Shown here: piece after piece, positions 54,847 to 62,974 of the stretch | Layout of the letters: every line of letters starts with the position of its first letter | How positions within the stretch are numbered: the stretch's first letter is position 1 | Source of the DNA: Microvirga lupini | Lineage (GTDB): Bacteria > Pseudomonadota > Alphaproteobacteria > Rhizobiales > Beijerinckiaceae | Reading direction: 5' to 3' | Length of the DNA: 64,000 bases | Assembly (NCBI RefSeq): GCF_014191055.1 | Contig: NZ_JACHWB010000001.1 | Coordinates: forward strand, 711,875-775,874 | Program-made: the position numbers and the translations under genes | Notes under the pieces: model-generated | What the model saw: the letters and a program-made list of their open reading frames with translations, nothing else | The model's database searches: none | Told to the model about the DNA's origin: nothing

Positions 54847-56811
54847 ATGGCTGATATCGAGCTGGACAACTATTACAACCGCTACAACCCGGCCAAACAG
54901 TACGAAGAGCACCTGTTTCGTGCGGGCAACGTGCTGCAGTCGGCTGAGCTGAACGAGATTCAGGCCTGCTCGGCGCAGCGCCACCGGATGATGGGCGACG
55001 CGCTCTTCAAGGACGGCGACATCGTGCGCGATGCTCGCGTGATCGTGGACAGCGTCACCGGTGCTGTGATCGCCGAGTCTGGAGCCATCTACCTGGATGG
55101 CCAGGTGCGCGGTGTGCCGCCGGCAAACTTTACGATCCCGCTGACGGGAACTGTGGTCATCGGTATCTATCTGCTTGAGTCGATCGTCACCGAACAGGAA
55201 GACCCTGAGCTCGCCGAGCCAGCCACGGACGTCCGCGCCTATGGAGAGCCGGGCGCAGCCCGCCTCAAGGTCGTGCCGATCTGGGGCATCCAGGGAGAGC
55301 GCGATGACGCAGAGTTCTACCCGATCTACTACGTCGACGATGGCCAGCTCCGCGCCAAGGAGGCGCCGCCTGTTCTGGATGCCGTGAGCCAGGCAATCGC
55401 CCGCTACGACATCGACAGCTCTGGCTCGAACTACGTGGTCGAGGGCATGCTGGTGCGACGCCTGTCCGATGAAGGCACGAACCAGGTGTACACCGTGGAT
55501 GACGGCCGGGCGCGCGTGAACGGCTTCGGCGTCAACCTGACCAACTCGCGGCGCCTGGTGTATCAGACCGAACCAGTCATCAAATTGATCGACAGCGAGC
55601 CGACCACGTCCACGTCTGCAACGCTGCAGCACGTAACCTTTGCCCGCCCGCCGGCGCGCGATGTCGTTCAGGTGCGCATCACCGAGCAGTCGTCCGCTAC
55701 GATGACGCACGCCAGCTTCTCTGGCGGTGCCGACCCGCTGCCTGACACGTCTGTCGTGCAGATCATGAGTGTCACCCAGGGCGGCACCACCTTTGTGGAG
55801 GGCGCCGACTATGTGCTGACCGGGCAGACCGTAGACTGGTCGCCGGCTGGCAATGAGCCCGCCCCGGGCTCGACCTACCAGGTCGTATACCGACACATTT
55901 CGACTGCCCAGCCGCAGAATCTGACCGCCAAAGGCTTTGACGTGGCCGGCGCCGTGGTCGGCAGCCTGATCCTGACCACATACAACTGCATGCTGCCCCG
56001 GATCGATCGCCTGTGCATCGATGACAGCGGCCAGTTCGTGTGGGTGCAGGGCGTGTCGACCGACTACAACCCGGTGCGGCCGTCCGTCCCGTCCACGATG
56101 ATCGCCCTGGCCCAGGTTCAGCAGAACTGGGACGATACCACCGTCGTCAACAATGATGGTGTGCGCACGGTCTCCATGCGCGAGATCGAAACCATGTTCA
56201 CCCGCATGGATCAACTGACGGATCTCGTGGCGCAGCAGCTGCTGATCTCGGATGTGTCTACCCGCGAGGCGGCGGCCAAGAAGGGGATCTTCTCCGACCC
56301 ATTCCTGAACGATAACCACCGTGACATCGGTGTCGCGCAGACCGCCGCGATCAGCAGCGGCGTACTCACCCTGCCGATTATCCCTGCCGTTCGCTCTGTC
56401 GGCAGCGACATCGAGACGCCGCAGAAGTGCGCCTTCGAGATCGAGGTGGTCATCGACCAGGCTGAGCGCACCGGTACCATGAAGGTCAACCCCTACATGG
56501 CGTTCGACGTGCCTGCAGCGCCAGTTACGCTGAATCCTTCCGTGGATCGGTGGACTGAGACCAGCACGCAGTGGCTCAGCGACGTCACGCAGAAGTTCAT
56601 TGCCTACGACCCGGGCTATCACTACGCCCAGGGGAGCGGCCGAGGCCCGACCTATGTGGTGACCAGCCAGAACACCAATTTGGTCTCGAGCAAATCGACG
56701 GCGATCGCTTACCTGCGACAGATCCCGATCAACTTCACTATCACCGGCTTTGGCCCGGGCGAAACGCTCACCAGCGTCACGTTCGATGGCATCCCTGTGA
56801 CTCCGGTTTAA
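54847..56811 (+). CDS. DUF4815-domain tail protein
   Basis: A 654-residue protein beginning NYYNRYNPAKQYEEHLFRAG after six residues, followed by LQSAELNEIQACSAQRHRMMGDALFKDGDI, the DUF4815 signature. Middle and C-terminal parts are strand-rich (TYQVVYRHISTAQPQNLTAKG). These proteins are long tail-fibre-proximal or baseplate components in myoviruses with large baseplates. It lies between the adaptor-like protein and further fibre genes. Confidence 0.8.
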   Translation: MADIELDNYYNRYNPAKQYEEHLFRAGNVLQSAELNEIQACSAQRHRMMGDALFKDGDIVRDARVIVDSVTGAVIAESGAIYLDGQVRGVPPANFTIPLTGTVVIGIYLLESIVTEQEDPELAEPATDVRAYGEPGAARLKVVPIWGIQGERDDAEFYPIYYVDDGQLRAKEAPPVLDAVSQAIARYDIDSSGSNYVVEGMLVRRLSDEGTNQVYTVDDGRARVNGFGVNLTNSRRLVYQTEPVIKLIDSEPTTSTSATLQHVTFARPPARDVVQVRITEQSSATMTHASFSGGADPLPDTSVVQIMSVTQGGTTFVEGADYVLTGQTVDWSPAGNEPAPGSTYQVVYRHISTAQPQNLTAKGFDVAGAVVGSLILTTYNCMLPRIDRLCIDDSGQFVWVQGVSTDYNPVRPSVPSTMIALAQVQQNWDDTTVVNNDGVRTVSMREIETMFTRMDQLTDLVAQQLLISDVSTREAAAKKGIFSDPFLNDNHRDIGVAQTAAISSGVLTLPIIPAVRSVGSDIETPQKCAFEIEVVIDQAERTGTMKVNPYMAFDVPAAPVTLNPSVDRWTETSTQWLSDVTQKFIAYDPGYHYAQGSGRGPTYVVTSQNTNLVSSKSTAIAYLRQIPINFTITGFGPGETLTSVTFDGIPVTPV

Positions 56812-56820
56812 GGAACCTTC

Positions 56821-58029
56821 ATGGCTCTCACTGCAAATCCACAAGGTGTAGTCACCGGGCAATTCACTATCCCGGCCAACGTATCTGCTGGCTCGAAGCG
56901 GGTTGAATTCAAGGGCTCCGGCGGCAGCCACGCCAGTGCCTCGTTCTTCGGTCAGGGCACTTTCGTTGAGAACGTGATGCAGAAGGTGGTCAACTCGACC
57001 ACCCGCTATTACGACCCGCTCGCCCAAACCTTCTATCTCGACAGCCTGCGCCAGGTCGCCGGGCTCGACCTCTACGTCGAAGCGAAGGGTACGACGCCGA
57101 TCGTCGTGCATATCCGCGAGACCTCGAACGGCTATCCGGCCCAGACCATCTTGGCAGAGGCCAGTCTTCATCCCTCCGGCATCACCGCCGGTGCGTGGAA
57201 CCGCTGGCTGTTCCAGACCCCGGTAACCCTGCTGCCGAATGTCGAATACTGCATCGTCGTCATGTGTGATGACGCAGTGTCCTCGATTGGGATCGCCGAG
57301 CTTGGCAAATGGTCGCTTTCGAGTCAGCGCTGGGTCACCAGCCAGGCGTCCAACGTTGGTGTGCTCTTCTCCTCGTCGAACAACTCGACATGGACGGCGC
57401 ACCAAGACCGTGACATGACCTTCCGTTTGCTGGCGGCCAAGTACACCCAGGCCCAGCGTGTCGTTGATCTTGGTACCGTAGCTGCCAGCGGGCATACCGA
57501 CGCACTCGTGCTGTCCGCGCCTGACACCCCGACCAGCGAGACCACCTTCAGTATCGACCTGGAGCTGCCTGACGGCACCGTGATCACCACGGGTGACAGC
57601 CAGAAGGTGACGTTCATTCCCGCCGTGACCGGCAATATTGGCGTGAAAGCCCGGCTGTCCGCGAGCGAGCATGTGTCGACTACGGTATTCCCGGGCACGG
57701 TGCTCGCGCTGGGCACCGTCCAAACCACGGCTGACTATGTGTCGAGGGCGTTCCCAGCTGGCGCGCCTGATAGCGATGTCATGGTGATCTTCGACGCCTA
57801 CCTGCCTTCTGGCTCGACCGTTGCGGTTTCTTTGTCCGGCACCGGGGCTGGCGACACATGGGAGACGATCCCCCAGGACGGCGTTGCGCTTCCCATTGGC
57901 GACGGGCTGTATGAGTATCGATTCAAGAAGGTCGACTTCAACAAGGCCAACTGCAAGATCAAGCTGGTTCTCAATGGCACCAACGCCGCCCGGCCGATCG
58001 TCCGTAACCTGCGTGCGAGTGTGACCTGA
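56821..58029 (+). CDS. Tail fibre / baseplate-attached protein, 402 aa
   Basis: Almost entirely beta-strand in composition. YDPLAQTFYLDSLRQVAGLDLYVEAKG is a segment found right after DUF4815 proteins in related phages. Residues 230-390 hold two Ig-like stretches (EATTFSIDLELPDGT-type, ITTGDSQKVTFIPA). Overlaps the next gene by TGATG. Likely a fibre network component. Confidence 0.65.
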   Translation: MALTANPQGVVTGQFTIPANVSAGSKRVEFKGSGGSHASASFFGQGTFVENVMQKVVNSTTRYYDPLAQTFYLDSLRQVAGLDLYVEAKGTTPIVVHIRETSNGYPAQTILAEASLHPSGITAGAWNRWLFQTPVTLLPNVEYCIVVMCDDAVSSIGIAELGKWSLSSQRWVTSQASNVGVLFSSSNNSTWTAHQDRDMTFRLLAAKYTQAQRVVDLGTVAASGHTDALVLSAPDTPTSETTFSIDLELPDGTVITTGDSQKVTFIPAVTGNIGVKARLSASEHVSTTVFPGTVLALGTVQTTADYVSRAFPAGAPDSDVMVIFDAYLPSGSTVAVSLSGTGAGDTWETIPQDGVALPIGDGLYEYRFKKVDFNKANCKIKLVLNGTNAARPIVRNLRASVT

Positions 58030-58445
58030 TGATCGACGATCGCACTCCTGCGCTACAGCTTCCGCTGCCGCACGCCGACAACTACCTGGACGACGACGTC
58101 GCCAGGTTGCGGGAGGCCTTCACCTCGCTGGACGAGTTGCTGGCGTCCGACGACCCGGCCCTGTCGAGCATTCAGGAGCTGGTCGATGCGATCAAGGAAA
58201 ATGCATCGAACATCATGACCCTGCGGGAGGATGCTGAGGAGGTGCAGACGCTGGCCGCTGACCAGACCGTGGTCAACCTCAATAGTCTGACCGATACGAC
58301 TGGCTGTACCGTCTTCATTGAAGGCGTTCGCCTGAACAAGAACCAGTGGACGCGGGATCCTGCAGTAATGACCCGCTTCACTCTCACCCAGAGTTATTCG
58401 GCGCCAATGGTCATTACCATCGTGCGTCGTCAGGGAGGCGTGTGA
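58029..58445 (+). CDS. Tail-fibre-related protein, 138 aa
   Basis: LPLPHADNYLDDDVARLREAFTSLDELLASDDPALSSIQELVDAIKEN is a helical module typical of fibre-associated proteins; the C-terminal half (GCTVFIEGVRLNKNQWTRDPAVMTRFTL) is strand-rich. It overlaps the collar protein gene by GTGA. Possibly a fibre tip or adaptor. Confidence 0.6.
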   Translation: MIDDRTPALQLPLPHADNYLDDDVARLREAFTSLDELLASDDPALSSIQELVDAIKENASNIMTLREDAEEVQTLAADQTVVNLNSLTDTTGCTVFIEGVRLNKNQWTRDPAVMTRFTLTQSYSAPMVITIVRRQGGV

Positions 58446-59134
58446 GCAAACTACTCGACTTTTGGGGCGACATGACTGGTGTCGTCCTCGACTATGCCCT
58501 TCCAACGCCGCCGAGTTCGGCCTGGGCTATGTGTTACGGGCAGGCACTGGTAGCGGGCGTACCTGAGACCGCGGCCCTTCGGAAAAAGCTCATCGACGCC
58601 GGCTTCCCGCACGGTAAGAATGGCAACAACGACCCGCTCGTGCCCGATGGCCGTGGCCGTGTGTTCGCTGGCTGGGACAGCATGGGCGGCACAGCTGCTG
58701 GGCGCTTAACGACAGCCGGCGGCGGGGTTAATGGGGCTGCCCTGGGGGCCGTTGGTGGCGCGCAAGCGCACACACTGACAGCTGCGCAAATGCCGCAGCA
58801 CAACCATGCCGTCACTGATCCTGGGCACAGTCATAGCGTCTATGACCCAACCCACACGCACAGCGTATATGACCCTGGGCACACCCACTCGATCACAACT
58901 ACCGACACGGCTGATACGACGACCGGGTCACCAGGTAACGCGCAGGGCACAGCGAACCGAATTTTCAACGCCAACGTCACTGCAAGCGCTACCGGCGTAA
59001 GCATCTACGGCGCCGCCACCGGCGTCAGTATCTATGCGTCCGGCACCGGGATCAGCACGCAAAACAACGGCTCCGGCGCCGCTCATCCGATCACCCAGCC
59101 GACCGGCGTGATGAACAAGATCATCAAACTCTGA
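58442..59134 (+). CDS. Tail collar / short tail fibre protein with His-x-His repeats
   Basis: A 230-residue protein from GTG at 58442 (GTGA overlap). WAMCYGQALVAGVPETAALRKKLIDAGFPHG ... VPDGRGRVFAGWD is the tail collar domain. Three DPxHxHS units follow (bases 58814-58894), each giving a His pair that in trimeric fibres binds iron. The end, HPITQPTGVMNKIIKL, is the usual collar C-terminus. Likely a receptor-contacting short fibre. Confidence 0.82.
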   Translation: MSKLLDFWGDMTGVVLDYALPTPPSSAWAMCYGQALVAGVPETAALRKKLIDAGFPHGKNGNNDPLVPDGRGRVFAGWDSMGGTAAGRLTTAGGGVNGAALGAVGGAQAHTLTAAQMPQHNHAVTDPGHSHSVYDPTHTHSVYDPGHTHSITTTDTADTTTGSPGNAQGTANRIFNANVTASATGVSIYGAATGVSIYASGTGISTQNNGSGAAHPITQPTGVMNKIIKL

Positions 59135-59143
59135 CCGCCTGTG

Positions 59144-59165
59144 TCGTGACAGCAAACTACCCCAA
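59144..59165 (+). promoter_or_regulatory. TCGTGAC-class late promoter for the lysis genes, overlapping a terminator
   Basis: TCGTGAC-AG-CAAACT-ACCCCA, +1 at 59165. Five of the eight left-arm bases of the terminator at 59160 lie before +1. Confidence 0.72.
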
Positions 59166-59187
59166 GACGCAAATCTTGGGGTTTTTT
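59160..59187 (+). terminator. Rho-independent terminator before the lysis genes
   Basis: Stem CCCCAAGA / TCTTGGGG with a 6-base loop, then TTTTTT. It ends the tail operon. Confidence 0.85.
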
Positions 59188-59400
59188 ATGCAATTTATCG
59201 ACGACTGGAAACGCCAGTTTCCGCGCCTCTGGAGCGTAAGGCTTTCGCTCTTGGCTGCGCTCGTGTCCAGCGTCGAGGCTGGGTTCACTTACTGGGCAAC
59301 GGGCAAGGCTCCTGTCCTTGTTGTGGCGGCCGCCGTTATCTCGCTCGGCGCATCCGTGGCCCGCATCGTCGCTCAGGTAAAGGTGAGCGACAATGGCTAA
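59188..59400 (+). CDS. Holin candidate (two-helix membrane protein)
   Basis: A 70-residue protein starting at ATG 59188 directly after the terminator T-run; the upstream in-frame GTG lies in the promoter. FIDDWKRQFPRLWSVRLSLLAALVSSVEAG is followed by a second hydrophobic stretch APVLVVAAAVISLGASVAR. Size, two membrane helices and position before the endolysin fit a holin. Overlaps the endolysin gene. Confidence 0.7.
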   Translation: MQFIDDWKRQFPRLWSVRLSLLAALVSSVEAGFTYWATGKAPVLVVAAAVISLGASVARIVAQVKVSDNG

Positions 59401-59890
59401 AGTCGGTTCCCGCACCCTGCAAGGCACTGTCGGCGCCGGCGCCGCTGCTCTCCTCCTCGCCTACGTGCCGATGTTCGAAGGCACTATCCTGCGGGGTCAC
59501 CTCGATCCGATCGGCATCGTCACGGCCTGCACGGGTCACACCAAGACCGCCGTGCTGGGCCGGCCGTACAGTGCTGAGCAGTGCAAGGCGCTGCTGGATC
59601 AGGATCTGGTCGAGCACGCCCAGGGCGTCCTGCGCTGCACGCCTTCACTGGAAGGCAAGACCTACCAGCTGGCCGCCGCCAGCAGCTTCGCCTTCAACGT
59701 TGGCGTCGGCGCTTACTGCAAGAGCTCGATCGCCCGTGCGTTCAACGCTGGCGACGCGATCACGGCCTGCAAGCGATTCAACGAGAATGCCGCCGGGCGC
59801 CCGCAGTGGGTGTCGGCCGGCGGCAAGGTTCTCCCCGGACTCGTCAAACGCCGCGCTATCGAGCGGCAAATGTGCGAGGGCAAGCTGTGA
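59393..59890 (+). CDS. Endolysin, GH24 lysozyme with signal-anchor
   Basis: A 165-residue protein. Residues 10-26 (TVGAGAAALLLAYVPMF) form a weakly hydrophobic signal-anchor-release segment, followed by the catalytic region EGTILRGHLDPIGIVTACTGHT, which fits the E...D/C...T triad of T4-type lysozymes. AASSFAFNVGVGAYCKSS and RRAIERQMC complete the GH24 pattern. It cuts peptidoglycan; the anchor implies Sec export and release on membrane depolarisation. Confidence 0.85.
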   Translation: MAKVGSRTLQGTVGAGAAALLLAYVPMFEGTILRGHLDPIGIVTACTGHTKTAVLGRPYSAEQCKALLDQDLVEHAQGVLRCTPSLEGKTYQLAAASSFAFNVGVGAYCKSSIARAFNAGDAITACKRFNENAAGRPQWVSAGGKVLPGLVKRRAIERQMCEGKL

Positions 59891-59927
59891 TGCCCATGCA
59901 CCCACCAATCAACCGAGACCAGTAGTA

Positions 59928-60131
59928 ATGGCATCCGATGAGAAAGAGTTTCGGGAGATGGGTACCCAGATCGTCCGCCTTCAGGGGCAGGTCGAGCACA
60001 TCCAGGAGCGGATGAAGAGTTTTGTCACGCAGGCCGAGTTCATCCCGGTGCGGATCATTGCATACGGACTGACTGGCATGACGCTGACCTCTGTCTTCGC
60101 CGCTCTGCTAGCGAAGGTCATCATCAAATGA
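59928..60131 (+). CDS. XhlA-like / holin-associated membrane protein, 67 aa
   Basis: ATG at 59928; the longer reading lies antiparallel in frame within the endolysin. Helical coiled coil GTQIVRLQGQVEHIQERMKS followed by a single membrane helix AYGLTGMTLTSVFAALLAKV. It resembles haemolysin XhlA-type holin partners. Overlaps the following gene by ATGA. Confidence 0.65.
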   Translation: MASDEKEFREMGTQIVRLQGQVEHIQERMKSFVTQAEFIPVRIIAYGLTGMTLTSVFAALLAKVIIK

Positions 60132-60577
60132 GACGACAAATCCCCGCCAACATCGCTATCCCACTCATGGTGCTGTTCGCACTCTTCATCATGGTCAGCA
60201 CCTGGTGGTGGGTCGTTCTCTCCGGCAGCAATCCCTACACCGTGACCAACGTCGGCGTGGTCAATGTCCGCGGCGAAGCGCAGGAGCAGTTCCGTCCGGG
60301 CGAGGTGGTCGGCATCATCCGCAATATCTGCACGAGCGAGAGCATCGGCACATCGTTCAATCCCGGACTGCGCAATGACATCGGCCTGTTATTCCCCCTG
60401 CCAGGCGGCGTCATCCATAGCGAGGCCGGGTGCCGCCAGGGCAAGTACGGCTTCATCATGCCGAACCTGCCGCCCGGCACCTACACCTACGTCAATACAG
60501 TCCTGTACCAGAGCAACCTGGTAGGCCGTGACGAGCACGCGATCTTCCCGCCGCTAACCCTTGAGGTTCTGCCATGA
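60128..60577 (+). CDS. Membrane-anchored hypothetical protein in the lysis cluster
   Basis: A 149-residue protein with one N-terminal helix (NIAIPLMVLFALFIMVSTWWWVVLS) and a strand-rich periplasmic part with three Cys (NICTSE, EAGCRQ). It lies between the holin-like and spanin genes and is coupled to both by ATGA overlaps. Its role in lysis or exclusion is unknown. Confidence 0.6.
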   Translation: MRRQIPANIAIPLMVLFALFIMVSTWWWVVLSGSNPYTVTNVGVVNVRGEAQEQFRPGEVVGIIRNICTSESIGTSFNPGLRNDIGLLFPLPGGVIHSEAGCRQGKYGFIMPNLPPGTYTYVNTVLYQSNLVGRDEHAIFPPLTLEVLP

Positions 60578-60951
60578 TCTCCCTGCGAACCGCCAGCCTG
60601 GCGGTTTTAGCTGCCCTCCTGCTCGCCGGCGCTGCCGGTGGTGGTGCCGTCGTTGCTACGTGGAAGGCCAATGCCGGCCACGGCCAGGCGCTGCAGGACA
60701 AAGACGCTACCATCCTGCGCCTGGAGGGCCAGGTGTCCGAGCTCAAGCTGGCGATCGCCGAGCAGAACAAGGGCGTGGCGGTGGCCGAGGCCCAGGCCAA
60801 GGCAATCGACGACATGCAGGCCCAGGCCCAGCGGCACCTGACCGAGATGGCGACCTTCAGCCAGGGCCGCATGGACAAGCTGGCCAAACTGGCTGAGCAG
60901 TCGACGAGCTGCGGTGAGGTGCTGCGCGGTAACTGGGAGATGCGGCGATGA
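60574..60951 (+). CDS. Rz: Rz-like inner-membrane spanin
   Basis: A 125-residue protein: N-terminal membrane helix (LAVLAALLLAGAAGGGAVVATW) then a long periplasmic coiled coil (DATILRLEGQVSELKLAIAEQNKG...). This is the i-spanin layout. It overlaps the o-spanin gene by ATGA. With it, it disrupts the outer membrane at the end of infection. Confidence 0.82.
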   Translation: MISLRTASLAVLAALLLAGAAGGGAVVATWKANAGHGQALQDKDATILRLEGQVSELKLAIAEQNKGVAVAEAQAKAIDDMQAQAQRHLTEMATFSQGRMDKLAKLAEQSTSCGEVLRGNWEMRR

Positions 60952-61286
60952 GCGAGCTGAAGAAATTACTGGCCCAGTGCGCGATCGCCGTGGCGGCCTG
61001 CCTGGGCACCCTGGTGATTGCCGGGTGCGCGGCTCCCGTGCAGGCGCCTGCGCCAGAAGTGGTGGTGGTCGAGAAGAAGGTGAAGGATCCCTGCATCAGC
61101 GAGGCGCCGGCCAGGCCGGCGTATGCAACCGGGAAGGGCGACTATCCGGTCGACGCAAAGGGGCAGCCGGATGATGCCAAGGCGGCGGCCATCCTGGGCC
61201 AGGACTTCGAGCTCGCCGATCAGTACGGCAAGCGGTGGGAGGCGGCTGCCGCCGGCTGCGTGAAGGTGCCGGCGGCGAACCTCTAA
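60948..61286 (+). CDS. Rz1: Rz1-like outer-membrane lipoprotein spanin
   Basis: A 112-residue protein with a lipobox VIAGC (Cys at about residue 27), then a Pro-rich start (APVQAPAPE) typical of Rz1. Longer than lambda Rz1, with two further Cys. It is encoded in tandem with Rz and not inside it. Confidence 0.8.
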   Translation: MSELKKLLAQCAIAVAACLGTLVIAGCAAPVQAPAPEVVVVEKKVKDPCISEAPARPAYATGKGDYPVDAKGQPDDAKAAAILGQDFELADQYGKRWEAAAAGCVKVPAANL

Positions 61287-61510
61287 CGGGCGTAGCGCTT
61301 GCCGACCAGCTCGGCTTCCGTCTTGCAGGCGACGCACACGTCGAACCCATGCCCGCGGCGCGCTGCGGGCATTTCCGCATCGCAGTTCACGCACTCGGCC
61401 GGGCCGTAGCCGGCGTCGCCGGGCTGGTACTTCACCGGCGCCGGCCGGCTCTTGTTATTGCGTTCCCACTCCTGCAGCTCAATCTCCTGAGCGCGGTCTT
61501 CAGCTGACAT
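61283..61510 (-). CDS. DksA/TraR-type C4 zinc-finger protein
   Basis: A 75-residue protein, ATG behind GGGGAG. The C4 finger CVNCDAEMPAARRGHGFDVCVAC is the TraR/DksA form; the helical N-terminus (EDRAQEIELQEWERN) fits the RNA polymerase secondary channel. Phage TraR-like proteins modulate host transcription without ppGpp. Encoded antiparallel to the spanins, with a 4-base stop-to-stop overlap. Confidence 0.82.
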   Translation of the reverse strand: MSAEDRAQEIELQEWERNNKSRPAPVKYQPGDAGYGPAECVNCDAEMPAARRGHGFDVCVACKTEAELVGKRYAR

Positions 61511-61530
61511 CTTGATCTCCCCAAGGGCAT

Positions 61531-61558
61531 AAAAATGGCGCCGGTGATGTCCGGCGCC
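61531..61558 (-). terminator. Terminator for the integrase gene (reverse strand)
   Basis: Stem GGCGCCGG / CCGGCGCC; on the minus strand it is followed by ATTTTTAT. The stem is perfect and can also act on the plus strand. Confidence 0.8.
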
Positions 61559-61575
61559 TTATGGTTATTGTGGCA

Positions 61576-62886
61576 TCACGCCACGACTTTTATCATCGGC
61601 TCGCCCTGGGCTGGCGGCGTGCCACCCGCCAGGACGATCCCCATCCAGGCCGACCACTTGGCCATGGCCGTGCGCATCTGCGGCAGGTAATCCGCCCGGT
61701 CGTAGTTTTTCGAACCCGTGTCGTTCTTGGCGTGCTGCTGGATCAGGTCACGGGTGAAACGGTCGACGCCGGCGTCGTGGCTGCGGCTCTTCCATGTGCG
61801 GCGGATGTCCCGGGTCTGGAAGTGGGGCAGGTTCACGTCAGGACGCTCGAGCCAGCGGCCGATCGCCTGGTTGATGCTGCGGTGGCAGATCAGATCGTCC
61901 TGGCTGCCGGTGCGGGCTGGGAACAGCGGGCCGTCGCCGTGCTTGTCGATCAGCAGCTGCAGGGTCGGGATGACCACCGCCGGCAGCGGCACCGTGTGGG
62001 CGTGCTTCCCGCCCTTGGTCTTGCTCGCCGGCATCTTCCACACCTGGTTGGCCAGGTCGATCTCGGCGCCCTCGATGCGCAGGGTCTCCTGCACCCGCTG
62101 GCCGCAGCCGATCAGCAGCCGGACGCAGGCGCCGGTCTCCAGGCCGAAGCCGCCATCGTCGTCCAGGGTGGCCAGCCACAGGGCGCGGATCTCGTCGGCG
62201 CTCAGGTTGCGGTCGCGGGTCTTGATCGCGCCTTCATCCTTGGCCACGTCCGCCGCCGGGTTCCGGGTAATGCCCCAGTCGATGCGCTGATCGACCGGAA
62301 CGGTGTAGTCGTTGGCCGACGTGATGGCCCAGGCGAAGGCCGAAGCGATGTAGGAACGGGCCTTGTCGGCGGCGCCACGTTTCCCGCGCTGGTAGAATTT
62401 GGACACATGGTTGACCACGTCGAGCGGGGCGACTTCCGCCGCCGCGCGGGTGCGTCCCAGGTCGTCAGCGGCCGATGGCACACGCTTCGACTTGAGCAGC
62501 ATCCGCTCGACTTCCGGGGCGCTGGCCTGGCCTGATGCCTTCAGCTGGTCGACGTAACCCTGGAACATGCGCTCGACGGTCGCCTGGTTGACCTCGGCCT
62601 TGGCGGGTCGCAGCTCGGCGGCCGGATCCAGGCCCTCGGCCACCTGGGCGAAAATCTTGCGGGCCAGCTCGCGGGCCTTCTCCGGCGGCATGTCGCTGCA
62701 GCGCGCCAGGGTCATCTTGCGCTGGGTCTTGGCCGCGCTCTTCACCCGGTACCGGACGACATAGGTCTTGCGACCGCTGGCCTGGATGCGCACGCCGAAG
62801 CCCTCGAGCTCGCTGTCCCAGTGCCACGAATCGCCGCTGGCCGGGGCCTTCAAATTATCCACAGCCGTCTTCGTCAGTTTTGCCAT
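61576..62886 (-). CDS. int: Tyrosine-family site-specific integrase
   Basis: A 436-residue protein. The start ATG at 62886 follows AAAGGTG at good spacing; longer readings are not supported. N-terminal DUF4102-like DNA-binding domain (LTKTAVDNLKAP ... DSELEGFGVRIQASGRKTYVVRYR). Catalytic domain: Arg in GCGQRVQETLRIEG, HAHTVPLP, then QTRDIRRTW and the Tyr in GSKNYDRADY. In box II the usual His of HDLRR is replaced by Arg (RDIRR). It lies beside the tRNA attachment site, so it should catalyse integration and excision of this prophage. Confidence 0.88.
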   Translation of the reverse strand: MAKLTKTAVDNLKAPASGDSWHWDSELEGFGVRIQASGRKTYVVRYRVKSAAKTQRKMTLARCSDMPPEKARELARKIFAQVAEGLDPAAELRPAKAEVNQATVERMFQGYVDQLKASGQASAPEVERMLLKSKRVPSAADDLGRTRAAAEVAPLDVVNHVSKFYQRGKRGAADKARSYIASAFAWAITSANDYTVPVDQRIDWGITRNPAADVAKDEGAIKTRDRNLSADEIRALWLATLDDDGGFGLETGACVRLLIGCGQRVQETLRIEGAEIDLANQVWKMPASKTKGGKHAHTVPLPAVVIPTLQLLIDKHGDGPLFPARTGSQDDLICHRSINQAIGRWLERPDVNLPHFQTRDIRRTWKSRSHDAGVDRFTRDLIQQHAKNDTGSKNYDRADYLPQMRTAMAKWSAWMGIVLAGGTPPAQGEPMIKVVA

Positions 62887-62957
62887 TTGCATCACCTTTG
62901 TCATTGAGCACAGCCCGGGTAAGGCCAGTCTGGTGCTCTGATAGCGGCCAGGATTTC

Positions 62958-62974
62958 GGGCGCAGGTCGGGCGC
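62958..62974 (+). repeat. GGGCGC-N5-GGGCGC boundary repeat 6, between int and att
   Basis: GGGCGC at 62958 and 62969, 11 bp apart, preceded by TTTC as at 1677 and 10921. It lies upstream of the integrase start and 118 bp from the tRNA fragment. The rest of 62887-63091 holds an ATGATCATAAATGATCA near-repeat at about 63044 and no gene. Confidence 0.7.
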
